A program made the position numbers and the translations under genes. Below, in pieces: positions 1 through 11,979 of a stretch of 64,000 nt of DNA. Source of the DNA: Liopterus haemorrhoidalis (taxonomy: Eukaryota > Arthropoda > Insecta > Coleoptera > Dytiscidae); assembly GCA_963971575.1 (NCBI GenBank), contig OZ020616.1, positions 21,780,713-21,844,712 on the forward strand. The letters run 5' to 3'. Every line of letters begins with the position of its first letter. Within the stretch, counting starts at the first letter, position 1. Under the pieces are notes generated by a model. That model saw only the letters and a list, made by a program, of their open reading frames with translations. It did not search any database and had not been told where the DNA came from.

Positions 1-1625
1 TAAAGAAACTTATAACAAATTGTAATTTTAATTGTAGCAATTGTGGAAAGCCAACCTTAAATATACACCTACGTTCACAGTTCATTCGAGGTTTGTTGGA
101 TAACAGCATAAGAGAGAGACTTTTGCAACAAGTTGAGACGATAGAATTTGAAGACGCAGTAAATTTTGCTCTATCTGTCGAAGCATCAAAGCTGGAGAGT
201 AAACAGATTGCTACAACTTCTACAACCTCTACAACTGCTAATGTGCATAAAATTAAAAATGAATCGCAATCAAAGAAGAAAACGGGTAAGAAAGTAATAA
301 AAGAAACTGAGCGAGAACGCTGTTACAGATGTGGTTTTACAAATCATAAAGCAGATAAATGTAAATTTAAAGAATACAACTGCAGTAAATGTAATAAAAA
401 AGGTCATTTATCAAAGGTTTGTCAAGCAAATGCAAGTACATTTTTTGGCAGAAAGAAGAAAGCAAATTATATTACAAGCTATGAAGAGCATAGTGATGCA
501 GAAGAAATAAATGGCATATGTTATAAAATGAATTCCATGGGTAAGCAAAATGACTCTGGAAGCATATTCCTGAATATACAAATTAATGGAAAACTGTGTC
601 GAATGGAATTTGACACTGGAGCAGCAGTTTCTACAATAAATAGTAAGGATTTCAATTTATTAAATTTAAATTTAAAATTACATCCAACTACAATTACAAC
701 TACAAAGACAATTCAAAAACTTCGTGAAGTTTTCGCAAGATTTGGATTACCTGTCACTGTGGTTTCTGACAATGGCAAACAGTTCGTTTCAGAAGAATTT
801 CAAAGTTTTTTGAAAGAAAATGGAATTAGACACAAATTAACAGCAACGTACCATCCAGCAACTAATGGTCAAGTGGAACGCTACGTACAGACAATTAAAA
901 AGAGTATGAAATCTATGTCAGATGAACCGGGAAACATAAACTTAAAATTATGCAGAATTTTAATGCAACTACGGAAAGCGCCGAATATTACAACACAAAG
1001 AAGTCCAGCAGAAATACTCTTTAAACATAATATACGTACACGATTAGATTTAATGAAACCAAATTTTACAAATGAAATGCAAGTAAGACAAGAAAATTTC
1101 CCTAAGAAGTTGAAGAATCTACATGAGTACAGTCCAAACGAAATAGTGTTGGTCAGAAATTACAGAGGAGTGGAAAAATGGAAATATGGTAAAATAATTA
1201 ACAAAATAGGAAACTTACACTACACTGTAAATATAAATGGAAACATTATTAAAAGACATGTTGATCAATTAAAAAGAAGAGGCAAGAACTTGAAGACAGA
1301 AGAGGAAGATGAAAATACCATACCAAAGGAAGAGCAAAGACAGACTAATTTAGTTAATAAAAACAAATGTTATGTTTCAGATTATTCTTTTCTTTCACCT
1401 AGTATTAGGGGAAAAGCTTCAGAACAACCGGAAGAGAAAAATCAAGAAAGAACAATACAAGAAGGTACATCTAAAAATACATTTGAAGAAACAAGAGTAG
1501 AAAATGAAACTCAGCAAAACGAAGTTACAGACTCAAATGAGTCAGTGACTCCATCACCACCACCTGTTTCCATACGACATTCAACAAGACCTACACAGAA
1601 ACCAGACAGGCTCACATATTATTAA
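1..1625 (+). pseudogene. gypsy-type Gag-protease-integrase remnant lacking RT/RNase H
   Basis: This frame is already open at the left window edge, so the true start lies outside. The first possible start here is a TTG at 93. From about residue 75 it has two CCHC zinc knuckles (CYRCGFTNHKADKC, then CSKCNKKGHLSKVC). An aspartic protease active site (FDTGAAVSTI) follows near residue 173. About 35 residues later the frame enters an integrase catalytic core (FGLPVTVVSDNGKQF, then HPATNGQVER) and a basic, Ser/Thr-rich C-terminal tail. Reverse transcriptase and RNase H, about 450-500 residues in gypsy elements, are missing, and the join is in frame. The frame is otherwise unbroken for 510 codons. 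I read it as an internally deleted copy; a spliced or non-autonomous product is possible but unsupported. LTR ends were not found with certainty; a G-rich tract at 1643-1650 could be the polypurine tract. Confidence 0.8.
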
Positions 1626-1889
1626 AATTACCCTTTTTATTATGTGGGGGTGATTATTATATATTTTAAGGTTACAGTTGACATGTATGTTGTCATGTTG
1701 ACATCTTAAACGTCAATATATATTTCATAGAAACAGGGAAAAACAAATATAATACAAATGTTAGTTACATGATTGTCTTTTGTAATTAGTAAATAAAATA
1801 ATAAATAAGATACAAAAATAAGGAATTACATTATTATAAAAAATACAGTAAAATTACCAAAGATTACGACAGTTCTTTACTTATGAGCA

Positions 1890-2412
1890 AAACAATAATA
1901 TTATCAAGGACTTTAACATATTTTTCCACCGTCATCATTGTATACATAAATGTTCCTGCAAACCTATTGAGATTGTAAATTCTGTAAAATATTTGGGACT
2001 TATTATCGATTGCAACCTAAAATGGGATATCCATATCAATTCTCTTGCAGTTAAATTGAAACAACTAAACCATAAACTGTACTACATGAAAATATACTCC
2101 CACTTCAAGAACTAAATAAACTTTACACTGCTTGGTATGAATATACTTGGTGGGACCTACCCAACATTATTCAACAGTGTAAAAATATGTCAAAAAATGG
2201 CCCTGCGTACCATTTACGGTGCTCGCAAATACGATAGTACAGTTCCAATATTCAAAGAACTGAATGTGTTGAGAGTGGAGCAATTCTACGAGTATGCCAC
2301 GTTAAGTTTTGTAAAAAGATTTTTCTCTGTATTTAACGTAAAAATTGCAAATATTTCGACTAGATCATCTAATCAATCTGGAATTACCAAATCTCATAAA
2401 AACCACGAGTAG
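1890..2412 (+). pseudogene. Non-LTR retrotransposon RT C-terminal scrap
   Basis: Translated pieces read KYLGLIIDCNLKWDIHI and then, in another frame from about 2137, a stretch beginning GGTYPTLFNSVKICQKMALR. These match the region after the RT catalytic core in Jockey/CR1-superfamily LINEs (the K-LG-ID--L-W--HI motif and the following helical segment). Palm motifs, endonuclease and ORF1 are absent. There is at least one frameshift and one stop between the pieces. The fragment sits between the gypsy remnant and an LTR-like promoter, so it is probably a dead insertion. The exact clade cannot be given from so little. Confidence 0.6.
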
Positions 2413-2699
2413 AAACCAGTGTTGCTACAGTGCAGCGAAATTAGCGTTGTAGCAGTGTAAAATCGCTGTTAATTTTATATTTTGTAAAATCTATTTTGTT
2501 AACTTTAGAAGATTGTTATCTTAACCTGATACACAACTTTTCATAGTTACGGTCAAAAGTACAACCTTGACTTAACTACCCTTAGACCATTAGAACTATT
2601 CAGTAAACTGTACAAAAGGGCATACAAAAAAATAGGTGAAAAGAATTATTTTAATGTGGAATAATTCTTTTCCAACAACTGTTTCTAAAGCTAAACTGT

Positions 2700-3350
2700 T
2701 AGAAGCAGATGTACAGATATTCTATTGTCTGAGGGCTGCTTATATAAGCCTACAAAATTAGCACGAGAGTCATTCAGTCCTTTACATTCATTCAGTTATG
2801 TAGAGGCATTCAGTCCTTTACAGTCATTCGATTCAGTTATGTAGAGTCAGTTGGTTATATACATTCGATTCAGTTATGTAGAGGCATTCAGTCCTTTGCA
2901 GTCATTCGATTCAGTTATGTAGAGGCATTCAGTCCTTTACAGTCAGTCGATTCAGTTATTTACAGTCATTCGGTTATGTAGATTCATTCTGTTATATTCA
3001 TTCGATTCAGTTATGTAGAGTCATTCGGTTATTTACAGTCATTCGGTTATGTACTACTAAATGTAGTTCTACCAAAGTATAATAATCAAAATGAAGAGAA
3101 ACATAGAATTTAAATTAGATAAAAATGTTAAGCGAAGGTTTTAAGAATTGTACATGTAAGTGGACTAATTTTAGGTAAGATTTATTATATGTTATAATAT
3201 GCAGTTTTCTTTTGTTAGTTTTAAGTTGTTTTTATTAATAAATATATTAAAGCCATGAAATTGTTTAATATTGAGTTGCCAATAATACTACTACAGATTT
3301 TGATTAGAAGTTTTTCCTAATTTTTGCTACTAATAAATTAGGTGGTGGCA
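2700..3350 (+). mobile_element. LTR-like region with TATA box, initiator, minisatellite and polyA signal
   Basis: The sequence gcttatataagcc at about 2738-2750 is a good TATA box. About 25 bases later TCATTCAGTCC resembles the arthropod initiator (TCAGT). A degenerate minisatellite follows, and aataaatatattaaag near 3236-3251 could act as a polyadenylation signal. Promoter, transcribed repeat and polyA signal in this order look like the U3-R part of an LTR. No partner LTR is present in the window, so its boundaries and its link to the gypsy remnant at 1-1625 are inference. Confidence 0.45.
2765..3056 (+). repeat. Minisatellite of ATTCAGTCCTTTACAG / ATTCGATTCAGTTATGTAGAG units
   Basis: Short modules built around gtcattcgattcagttatgtagag and gcattcagtcctttaca repeat about seven to nine times, with units of about 20 and 40 bases. 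The array starts directly at the putative initiator downstream of a TATA box, so it would be the first transcribed sequence. Confidence 0.8.
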
Positions 3351-3399
3351 GCTGAACAGTTAAGTAAAGATCTTGCATAGTTTATTTGTTTACTTATTA

Positions 3400-3620
3400 T
3401 TTTACCCCCGTAATTACCACTTTTACAACTGGTACAGCGGTTGGGATTGTTGTTCTTAATTATTTATATAAATTATCTTTAACTCGTAGTTTTGCACGTT
3501 TTACCATTGGGGGCAATCGGTGGGATTGTTCTTTATAGATCTAAATTATTATTTCTTTAACCCGTAATGGATTGCTCCTTTACATCTGGTGTCAGCGATG
3601 GGATTGTTTTTAATTAGTTA
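3400..3620 (+). repeat. Three diverged ~80-bp repeats ending in TGG-(N)-CAGCG-TGGGATTG
   Basis: Three segments end in similar strings: tggtacagcggttgggattg (3430s), gggggcaatcggtgggattg (3510s) and tggtgtcagcgatgggattg (3586-3605). Each is preceded by a T/A-rich stretch with 'accc.gtaat'. They resemble repeated primer-binding-site-like segments just after an LTR. The function is not established. Confidence 0.4.
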
Positions 3621-3789
3621 TTATTTTTAATTATTATACTGAACAAAGCCAGAGGCTTGTGTGTTCATACATATTGATACAAAACAAAAATATATAGAAC
3701 ATACAGAAATAAATATATACATACATAAATATATGATACATCTCAACATAATAAAGTAAATAAAGATTAAGTAAAAAAAAAAAAAAAGA

Positions 3790-5469
3790 CTAAACAGAAA
3801 TAAATGAAAACAAAAAGTTTAAATGGAACAAATTAATGTATTCATCTAGCCGGTTCTTCAAAGCGTTGAGACTTGGAGCTTGGACAACTTCTGCGGACAG
3901 ACAATTCCAAGATACAAACACTCGGTTCATCAAAAAATTAGCACGCACATTCTTCTTGTATTTTTCGTGGTTAACTTTGTACCTGTGGCCACGAAGTCGT
4001 GAGTCAGTATTCATATTAATTAATGGCGTCATATCGCAGTTGAAGCAGTTGGTAACCAAGCGGTACATAGTTATTAAGTCACCACGGGTACGACGAGCTT
4101 CAAGAGACGGTAGTCCTAGTTTGTGTAGTCGTTCTTCATAAGATAAAGAACGAAGTGTGGATGGGATCTTGGTGAAACGTCTCTGCACACTCTCCAGCAG
4201 TCTTATATCTTTGAGGAGTTTGGGTGACCATATTGATGCACTAAATTCGAGCAGCGGTCGCACGTACGTAGTAAAAAGTTTCACTAAAAGTGTAGGAGTT
4301 AAGTAGAAGCTCTTCTTAATGAGGTAAATTATCCGATTTGCCCTCTTTACTACCTCAACTACGTGTTTAGACCAACTAAGATCGCTACATACGGTGACAC
4401 CCAGATCAATATGTTCGCACGCCTTGCTCAATGTTTGCCCATCAATAAAGTAGTCGAGACACGGATTATTGTACCCCATATGCAGAACCGTAGATTTGCC
4501 TTCGTTGATGGGAATCATCCAATTAGCTGACCAGGTGGCAATACTCTTCAGATCATCCTGCAGCGTGTTACCGTCCGTTATAGGTGAGTTAAAAAGTTTT
4601 GAGTCGTCAGCAAAAAAAGAACGATTCGATTTAATAACATCATCAAGATCAGCCATATAAACTAGGAAAAGTAGGGGCCCCAATACTGAACCTTGGTGGA
4701 CGCCACTTTGTACAGCATGAGGGGTAGACAGACATTTATTAATCTTGACTCTGAATGTGAGATTGGATAGAAAACATTTAATCCATGCAAGAAGTTTGCC
4801 ACGAATGCCATAGTGTTCAAGTTTGTACAACAGGTGGCGAATGGGCACTTTGTCAAACGCTCTTGCAAAGTCAAGATAAATGGTGTCTACTGGTTCGGAG
4901 ATATCCAAGGCACGAGACCATTCATTAGTGCAATGAAGGAGATTAGTGGCTACTGAATGTCCTGGAAGAAAGCCATGTTGTTGTTCAGGAATAACGTTGT
5001 TTATAGTTAAATGGGCCAGTACTGATTTTACAATTAAACGTTCTAAAATCATCCGAGCAGTAGAGCCAACACAGATAGGCCTATAGTTATTAGGGTCCAT
5101 TTTATCTCCCTTTTTAAAAATAGGTGTTATATGACCAAGGCGCCAAGACGAAGGAAGTGTTCCTGTATCTAATGATAGTCGCAGAAAATTATACTATGGA
5201 ATATTCAGTGTATTTCTACAATTTTTCCATATGAAGGCTGATATATTATCAGTTCCAGGTGTAACGGAGTCTTCCAAATTACCCAATTCAACAAGTACAT
5301 CATCAGCTGAGAAATTAATATCAACAAGGTCAATTTCTACACGACTGACGGGATCCAGAGGTGGTAGTGGATTCATTGGGTCGATAGTGAAGGCGTTTGA
5401 GAATACCTCTGCAAACATATTGGCAACAGATAATTCATCATTAACAATCGTACTATCTTGATCACGCAA
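3790..5469 (-). pseudogene. CR1-like LINE ORF2 reverse transcriptase part
   Basis: The linker (5469-5194) ends at an in-frame TAG, and the same frame then continues through ITPIFKKGDKMDPNNYRP. Palm motifs are visible: LDFARAFDKVP (motif A Asp), GVHQGSVLGPLLFLVYM (B) and FFADDSKLF (C, catalytic Asp-Asp), then DLGVTVCSDLSWSKHV and a C-terminal region with RRFTKIPSTLRSLSYEERL. His replaces the usual Pro in motif B (GVHQG). Apart from the one stop, the RT is intact from 5100 to 3790. It would copy element RNA at the nicked target. Confidence 0.85.
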
Positions 5470-5551
5470 AGTAGGACTTGTTACTGTAGAACCAAGCTTA
5501 GAAGAAATATATCGGTAGAAGGCTTTAGAGTCATACTGTAAGAGATTTTCT

Positions 5552-6616
5552 TCAAAGACAATTCTTTTTCGACGACAAGCAGCTGTTTAAAGCTTCCCGA
5601 AAAATTACGTAGTCATTATGCCGTCCAGAACGTTTATATCTGTTCCAGTACTTCTGTTTAAGATGGTGTATATTAATCAGATCATAAGAAAACCACTGAT
5701 ATTTAGGTTTTTTTCTGTAAGGAGTATATGGAGTAAATTTATCAACTGCAGATGCAACTACATGTGAAAAATCATTCCAAGAATCTTCAATACTGCGGCC
5801 ATTAGAATCAAATGACCTTGTTGTAATGTAATTCGAAATTCCATCAATGTCAGCTTTACGAGCATTTTTTGGGCCGGCTGTATTATCTAGGTTATTAGAG
5901 GAGATTTGTAGATGTGCAATTATAGCTGCATGATCCAAACGACCAAACGGGGGAAAATATTCAATTTTAGAGAAAATAAGTGGGTCATCGGTCAGGATGA
6001 GATCCAACAAAGAATGATTTTGGTTAACTCGAAATCTGGTAGGCTGATCAACGAGCTGGTGCAAATTAGTTGAAAGCAATAAATCGACAAAGAGGTTCAT
6101 GGAGGTTAGGAGATTATTAGGAAATATAGTAATTGGCCACTTGATATCAGGAAAATTGAAGTCACCAAAAATGCATAGATTTTTATATTTACCTTCTATA
6201 TTTCTCAACGCTGTGACAAGGGCAATGTCGTCGTCAAATACAGAAGCAGGTTCTCTGTAGATACATGCCAAAATGATATACGTGTTACCAATATTAATTT
6301 TCAGCCAAAGGGACTCAATGTTAACAAGATGAATTGGCAGCTGTTCGACGTCATTCTCACTAAAAAGTACCTGATTTAGATAAATACAGACACCGCCTCC
6401 ACGCGAAGTACGATCGGAACGTAGCAAAAAATAACCAGGTATGGAGAAGGTGCTGTCAGGTATCGATGAGTCAAGCCACGATTCACCAATTAGAATTCCA
6501 GACGGATTATGGATATTACAAAAAGATTGCAGTTCAATAAATTTAGGTCGAAGAGAGCCAATATTGGTGTATAGAAAAGAAAACTCGTGAATACTAGGCG
6601 ATTTGATGGTGGACAA
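5552..6616 (-). pseudogene. CR1-like LINE ORF2 endonuclease part
   Basis: 354 codons of an exonuclease-endonuclease-phosphatase fold. Visible motifs: the start LYTNIGSLRPKFIEL, the catalytic Glu in IGESWL, SRGGGVCIY, the CIYREP strand, GDFNFPDIKW with catalytic Asp/Asn, LLDLILT and the terminal LDHAAI histidine block. The enzyme would nick target DNA for target-primed reverse transcription. The frame is lost by a one-base shift near 5565, after which the reading resumes towards the RT. The upstream junction to ORF1 (6617-6670) is short and contains no other gene. Confidence 0.8.
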
Positions 6617-6670
6617 AATTAGTTTTTTGGTACAATATTCGGTATTTTGTTAATATACTTAATAGTTAAG

Positions 6671-7477
6671 TTAGTTTCGCCATTTTTTTACTCTTTTCGC
6701 AAGTTCCTCACGTAGCGCATTTATCTGATCAACTTGTCGAGGAGTAAGGTCATTTTTTATTGCAATGTTACTAAATTTTCCTGCAGCAAGCTTATTCTTA
6801 TATCTAAGCACCTTTAAAGCTGAAACAGCACTATCAAGGATGACTTTCAACGGCCGGTGCTTTTTCGAAGCAGATGGTTTACCAAGACGCCAGGCACTAA
6901 CGACAGATACATTATTACCAGCAATTTTTTGACAAATTTCTGTAACCAATTCATGGTCAGAAGATGTATTGTCTGAGATCACATTTTCAGGACATTAGCT
7001 GCCCGCCTACTGCGTTCTGACATCTCTTGAAATACCGTTTCATCATTGGGATACCCTGGAAGAGTCACATCAGTTTTATTTTGCGCAGCATCAAGGGACT
7101 CAATCCTGGAGTTAAAACCAGTACACTGATGTTCGAGAAGGGTTATTTTCTCCTGAAAAGTTTTATTCTCTTTGACTAGATGGTCCAATGTCCCCTGCAT
7201 AGTAACCTGATTTTGTAGGATTAAGTTGATTTTGTCAAACATTAGAGAGAGTGATGTGTTATGAGTTGAACTGCACCTGGGGTGTCTAACGTCTGAATTA
7301 CAACATGAGGGACACTTCCAGGTATTCAGATGTTTAGATTGCCTCATAGAACAAAATTCTGCCTCAGAAACGTTGACGCATGCTATTATGGAACGAGCTC
7401 TTGCATTTACCATTGCAAAAGATTATGTCCTCATTTTTGCGACTACTGGGATTATTACAGGCACTGCACTTAGACAT
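6671..7477 (-). pseudogene. CR1-like LINE ORF1 (PHD finger, coiled coil, RRM-like)
   Basis: The likely start is the ATG at 7477, reading MSKCSACNNP. Paired cysteines, an F-H and W-K-CPSC spell a PHD-type zinc finger, but the finger crosses two frames, with a frameshift near 7378. A Leu/Gln-rich segment (VTMQGTLDHLVKENKTF) predicts a coiled coil for trimerisation. After a second frameshift near 6980, a basic domain (SAWRLGKPSASKKHRPLKV, LTPRQVDQINALREEL) matches the RNA-binding C-terminal domain of CR1/L2-type ORF1 proteins. In the family this protein coats the element RNA. The separate role of the PHD finger, possibly chromatin binding, is inference. Confidence 0.7.
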
Positions 7478-7744
7478 GATACTACGCGATGAGAATAATC
7501 TAGACCATGTTTCCAGTGTCCCCAAACAGGTAACGTTATAACCCTAGTTCCTCAAATTCAGATAGTAACCCTGAAACGAGCTAACTTTCAACACGGAGCA
7601 GATTATGGTCGAATAAGTCTAAGTTTATACTTTTCAATTTAATAAAAAAATCAAAAAAGTAATAATTAATGTTGTATATTGTATTTAATTTTTTTAATTT
7701 ATATTCTTAATCAATTATTTTTAATAAAAAATATTAAAAAAAAA

Positions 7745-7840
7745 AAGTATACCCCGACGAGACTTGAACCGAAGTACGCCACTTCAACAAATACACAACA
7801 AGCATTTATAACCAATAGACCGAACTGTTAGGTGCAAAAT
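7745..7840 (-). mobile_element. tRNA-derived SINE head
   Basis: On the minus strand an A-box-like GGTCTATTGGTTA is followed about 45 bases later by the B box GGTTCAAGTCTCG. This is the internal RNA polymerase III promoter layout of a tRNA. The stem pairing is poor and an A/T-rich tail follows, so it is a SINE head and not a functional tRNA. Confidence 0.6.
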
Positions 7841-8011
7841 TATGTTTAAATATGTAAATAAGATATTGTGTAGGTGTTTATAACTGACTAATGTAGTAAA
7901 TTAATATTAGAGCAAATAAATAAATATTAAACCAAGTAAAATGTAATAATAATGAGAACTGAAGTTAAGTTATGAAAAAAGGAAAATATAATAAAAAATA
8001 ATAATAATAAA

Positions 8012-8110
8012 AAAAAAGTGAACTCCAGCAAGATTCGAACCCAGTTCACTTGGTTTATTAGTTACTGACCGATGCTTCTAGCCACTAGACCAAATACGGA
8101 TGCAATTTGA
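8012..8110 (-). mobile_element. tRNA-derived SINE head
   Basis: On the minus strand the A box TGGTCTAGTGGCTAGAAG is followed about 40 bases later by the B box GGGTTCGAATCTTGC. The 3' part is a small inverted repeat (AGTGAACT / AGTTCACT), with an A-run beyond. It probably belongs to the same SINE class as the copy at 7745-7840, in the same orientation and about 270 bases away. Confidence 0.65.
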
Positions 8111-8753
8111 TTACATATAATTAAATTAAATGGCGTTAATATTTATGAACAATTTTAAACAAAAATAAACAGGCTGAATATGGAAAATAGAATACAAAAA
8201 CTAATTGTTCAACAATTATCACTATATAATGCGAATAACACTGAAGTTAATAAATAATCTTAAATGCAGTGATTAAGTATTTGTTCACAAACACATTGAT
8301 ATCACACAATATTAATAAAATTTGATTACACAGAAGTAAAACAGAATTAAGTTGAGAACTCAAAATATACACGTTTATTCGCACAGCTATGAACTATACA
8401 TTTTATTACAATATCTTTAAAGAGTAATTTGCTCGTTCACAGCGTCAATACTAATGCTGCGATTTTAGACTTTGGTGTCAGTTACAAACTATTTCTAAAA
8501 AATCTCAAAGAATTTCATCACTCAACAAACATACACATACATACATTAAATAGGCCTGTTGCAGATATAAGTATATTTAAGAACTTTGTATCTCTGTAAA
8601 GTTATTATGTGCTATATTATCTCCTAGTAACTGTATCTCTTACTCCACACGTGCTCTTGAGCACTTGGAGGAGTATGCTGTAACATAGGGCAAAACTGTT
8701 ATTAATTCAACGTTAAAATGTATGAAATGGTAAATTATTTGAATAAAAGAGAC

Positions 8754-9056
<303 letters not shown>

Positions 9057-9632
9057 ATATACTCATATATTAATTAAAAATTAACATAAATCAGGCGATC
9101 CTGATTGAATTTACACTGATTTTAAAACTTTTATAACAATAGATAATTAACAGACACATGTGCTCTCCTTAGTAGAAAAATATTAATTAAAATGGATTAA
9201 TTTGGCTGGCAAGTGACCAGCGGTTCTAATCAGGTTTTATTTAAAGGAAAACACATGTTTATGTTAAATAAATCAAAATTAGGTTTAAATTAATACAATA
9301 TTAAATAACTAGTGCACCCGTTGCCAACTGTGTTGGCAAACAAATCATTACCTTAAAGTGGAACTTGCTCGACACCTCAGACTTCTTTCTCTAGCCATAC
9401 GCCTAACTTCATCCAATTCAAATTGAATCAACTCTTCGCCCATTATTAAAGACTGCACATATAATGAGCATTATTCCGAATTATTAATTCATGTACTTTT
9501 TAAGATGGGAAAACGATTCATTTTCAGTCAGTGCATTATATTTATAATGTTAAAACTAAAAATGATTTCAGACGTTAAATTTAAAATATATTTATTACAA
9601 TTAATTTTCCATTTTCTTATATAATATAAAAA

Positions 9633-9735
9633 TACGCACACGGAAAAAACGCACACGGATTAATACGCACACGGAAAAAAGCACACATGAAAAAATACAC
9701 ACGCGGCAAAAAGGGCACACGGAAAAAAGCGTACT
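9633..9735 (+). repeat. Short degenerate tandem repeat, CGCACACGGAAAAAA unit
   Basis: Seven irregular copies of (c)gcacacggaaaaaa(g), about 13-17 bases each. No coding or structural role is seen. Confidence 0.7.
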
Positions 9736-9824
9736 TACACTATATCTCAACTCAAGTAGATTTACAATATCCCACTGAACACTGCGCATGCGTCACACAC
9801 ACGTCATTTGTTCAATATACAGAG

Positions 9825-11979
9825 ATTCTAAACAGGTGGGACTGTGCAGAACTTTTAAAACACAATTTATTTTTAGGTGGTTTATAAAAAAAAATAAATA
9901 AACAGTTATCAACCATAACCTAAGATAGTGCTTTTAAGGTGAATCACTGTCCCTGGCCCTGCACAGAACAGTTAAAATACAATTTATTTTAGGTGGTTTA
10001 TAAAAAAAAATAAACAGTTATCAACCATAACCTAAGATAGTGCTTTTAAGGTGAATCACTGTCCCTAGGCCTGCACAGAACAGTTAAAATACAATTTATT
10101 TTTAGGTGGTTTATAAAAAAAAATAAACAGTTATCAACCATAACCTAAGATAGTGCTTTTAAGGTGAATCACTGTCCCTGGCCCTGCACAGAACAGTTAA
10201 AATACAATTTATTTTTAGGTGGTTTATAAAAAAAAATAAATAAACAGTTATCAACCATAACCTAAGATAGTGCTTTTAAGGTGAATCACTGTCCCTAGCC
10301 CTGCACAGAACAGTTAAAATACAATTTATTTTTAGGTGGTTTATAAAAAAAAATAAACAGTTATCAACCATTACCTAAGATAGTGCTTTTAAGGTGAATC
10401 ACTGTCCCTAGCCCTGCACAGAACAGTTAAAAAACTATTTATTTTTAGGTGGTTTATAAAAAAAAAAAAACAGTTATCAACCATTACCTAAGATAGTGCT
10501 TTTAAGGTGAATCACTGTCCCTAGCCCTGCACAGAACAGTTAAAAAAACTATTTATTTTTAGGTGGTTTATAAAAAAAATAAAGTTATCAACCATAACCT
10601 AAGATAGTGCTTTTAAGGTGAATCACTGTCCCTAACCCTGCACAGAACAGTTAAAATACAATTTATTTTTAGGTGGTTTATAAAAAAGAAATAAACAGTT
10701 ATCAACCATTACCTAAGATAGTGCTTTTAAGGTGAATCACTGTCCCTAGCCCTGCACAGAACAGTTAAAAAACTATTTATTTTTAGGTGGTTTATAAAAA
10801 AAAAAAACAGTTATCAACCATTACCTAAGAGAGTGCTTTTAAGGTGAATCACTGTCCCTAGCCCTGCACAGAACAGTTAAAAAACTATTTATTTTTAGGT
10901 GGTTTATAAAAAAAATAAAGTTATCAACCATAACCTAAGATAGTGCTTTTAAGGTGAATCACTGTCCCTAGCCCTGCACAGAACAGTTAAAATACAATTT
11001 ATTTTTAGGTGGTTTATAAAAAAAAAATAAACAGTTATCAACCATAACCTAAGATTGTGCTTTTAAGGTGAATCACTGTCCCTGGCCCTGCACAGAACAG
11101 TTAAAATACAATTTATTTTTAGGTGGTTTATAAAAAAAAAAAACAGTTATCAACCATAACCTAAGATAGTGCTTTTAAGGTGAATCACTGTCCCTAGCCC
11201 TGCACAGAACAGTTAAAATACAATTTATTTTTAGGTGGTTTATAAAAAAAAATAAACAGTTATCAACCATAACCTAAGATAGTGCTTTTAAGGTGAATCA
11301 CTGTCCCTAGCCCTGCACAGAACAGTTAAAATACAATTTATTTTTAGGTGGTTTATAAAAAAAAATAAACAGTTATCAACCATTACCTAAGATAGTGCTT
11401 TTAAGGTGAATCACTGTCCCTAGCCCTGCACAGGACAGTTAAAAAACTATTTATTTTTAGGTGGTTTATAAAAAAAAAAAAAAACAGTTATCAACCATTA
11501 CCTAAGATAGTGCTTTTAAGGTGAATCACTGTCCCTAGCCCTGCACAGAACAGTTAAAAAACTATTTATTTTTAGGTGGTTTATAAAAAAAAAAAAAAAA
11601 AGTTATCAACCATAACCTAAGATAGTGCTTTTAAGGTGAATCACTGTCCCTAGCCCTGCACAGAACAGTTAAAATACAATTTATTTTTAGGTGGTTTATA
11701 AAAAAAAAATAAACAGTTATCAACCATAACCTAAGATAGTGCTTTTAAGGTGAATCACTGTCCCTGGCCCTGCACAGAACAGTTAAAATACAATTTATAT
11801 TTAGGTGGTTTATAAAAAAAAAAAAAACAGTTATCAACCATAACCTAAGATAGCGCTTTTAAGGTGAATCACTGTCCCTAGCCCTGCACAGAACAGTTAA
11901 AATACAATTTATTTTTAGGTGGTTTATAAAAAAAAAAAAAAACAGTTATCAACCATAACCTAAGATAGTGCTTTTAAGG
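9825..11979 (+). repeat. Satellite array, ~113-bp unit, about 19 copies
   Basis: The marker gaatcactgtccct recurs at 9941, 10053, 10166, 10283, 10396, 10509, 10620, 10734, 10846, 10956, 11070, 11182, 11295, 11408, 11523, 11638, 11752 and 11866, so spacing is 110-117 bases. Length changes come mainly from an A-run after ggtttat. Two unit types differ at ccaTAacc/ccaTTacc and aaTACAAttta/aaaCTAttta. The final unit is cut by a hAT-type MITE at 11980. Confidence 0.98.

Larger units (their letters stand above)
3640..7600 (-). mobile_element. CR1-like non-LTR retrotransposon, near full length but broken
   Basis: On the minus strand the order is ORF1 (PHD finger, coiled coil, RRM-like end), an apurinic-type endonuclease, a reverse transcriptase and a 3' UTR. 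This is the gene order of CR1-superfamily LINEs. The 3' end lies near 3640 and the 5' end near 7600; neither is marked by a clear target duplication. Lesions: a frameshift in the PHD finger (~7378), another in ORF1 (~6980), one between endonuclease and RT (~5565), and an in-frame stop at 5196-5194. The copy is therefore not autonomous. Confidence 0.8.

Noticed and set aside
8012..8110. Possible tRNA gene
   Set aside because: The T-arm stem does not pair and no proper acceptor stem is present.
9633..11979. CRISPR-like regular array
   Set aside because: There are no unique spacers: the whole 113-bp unit repeats, and the genome is eukaryotic.
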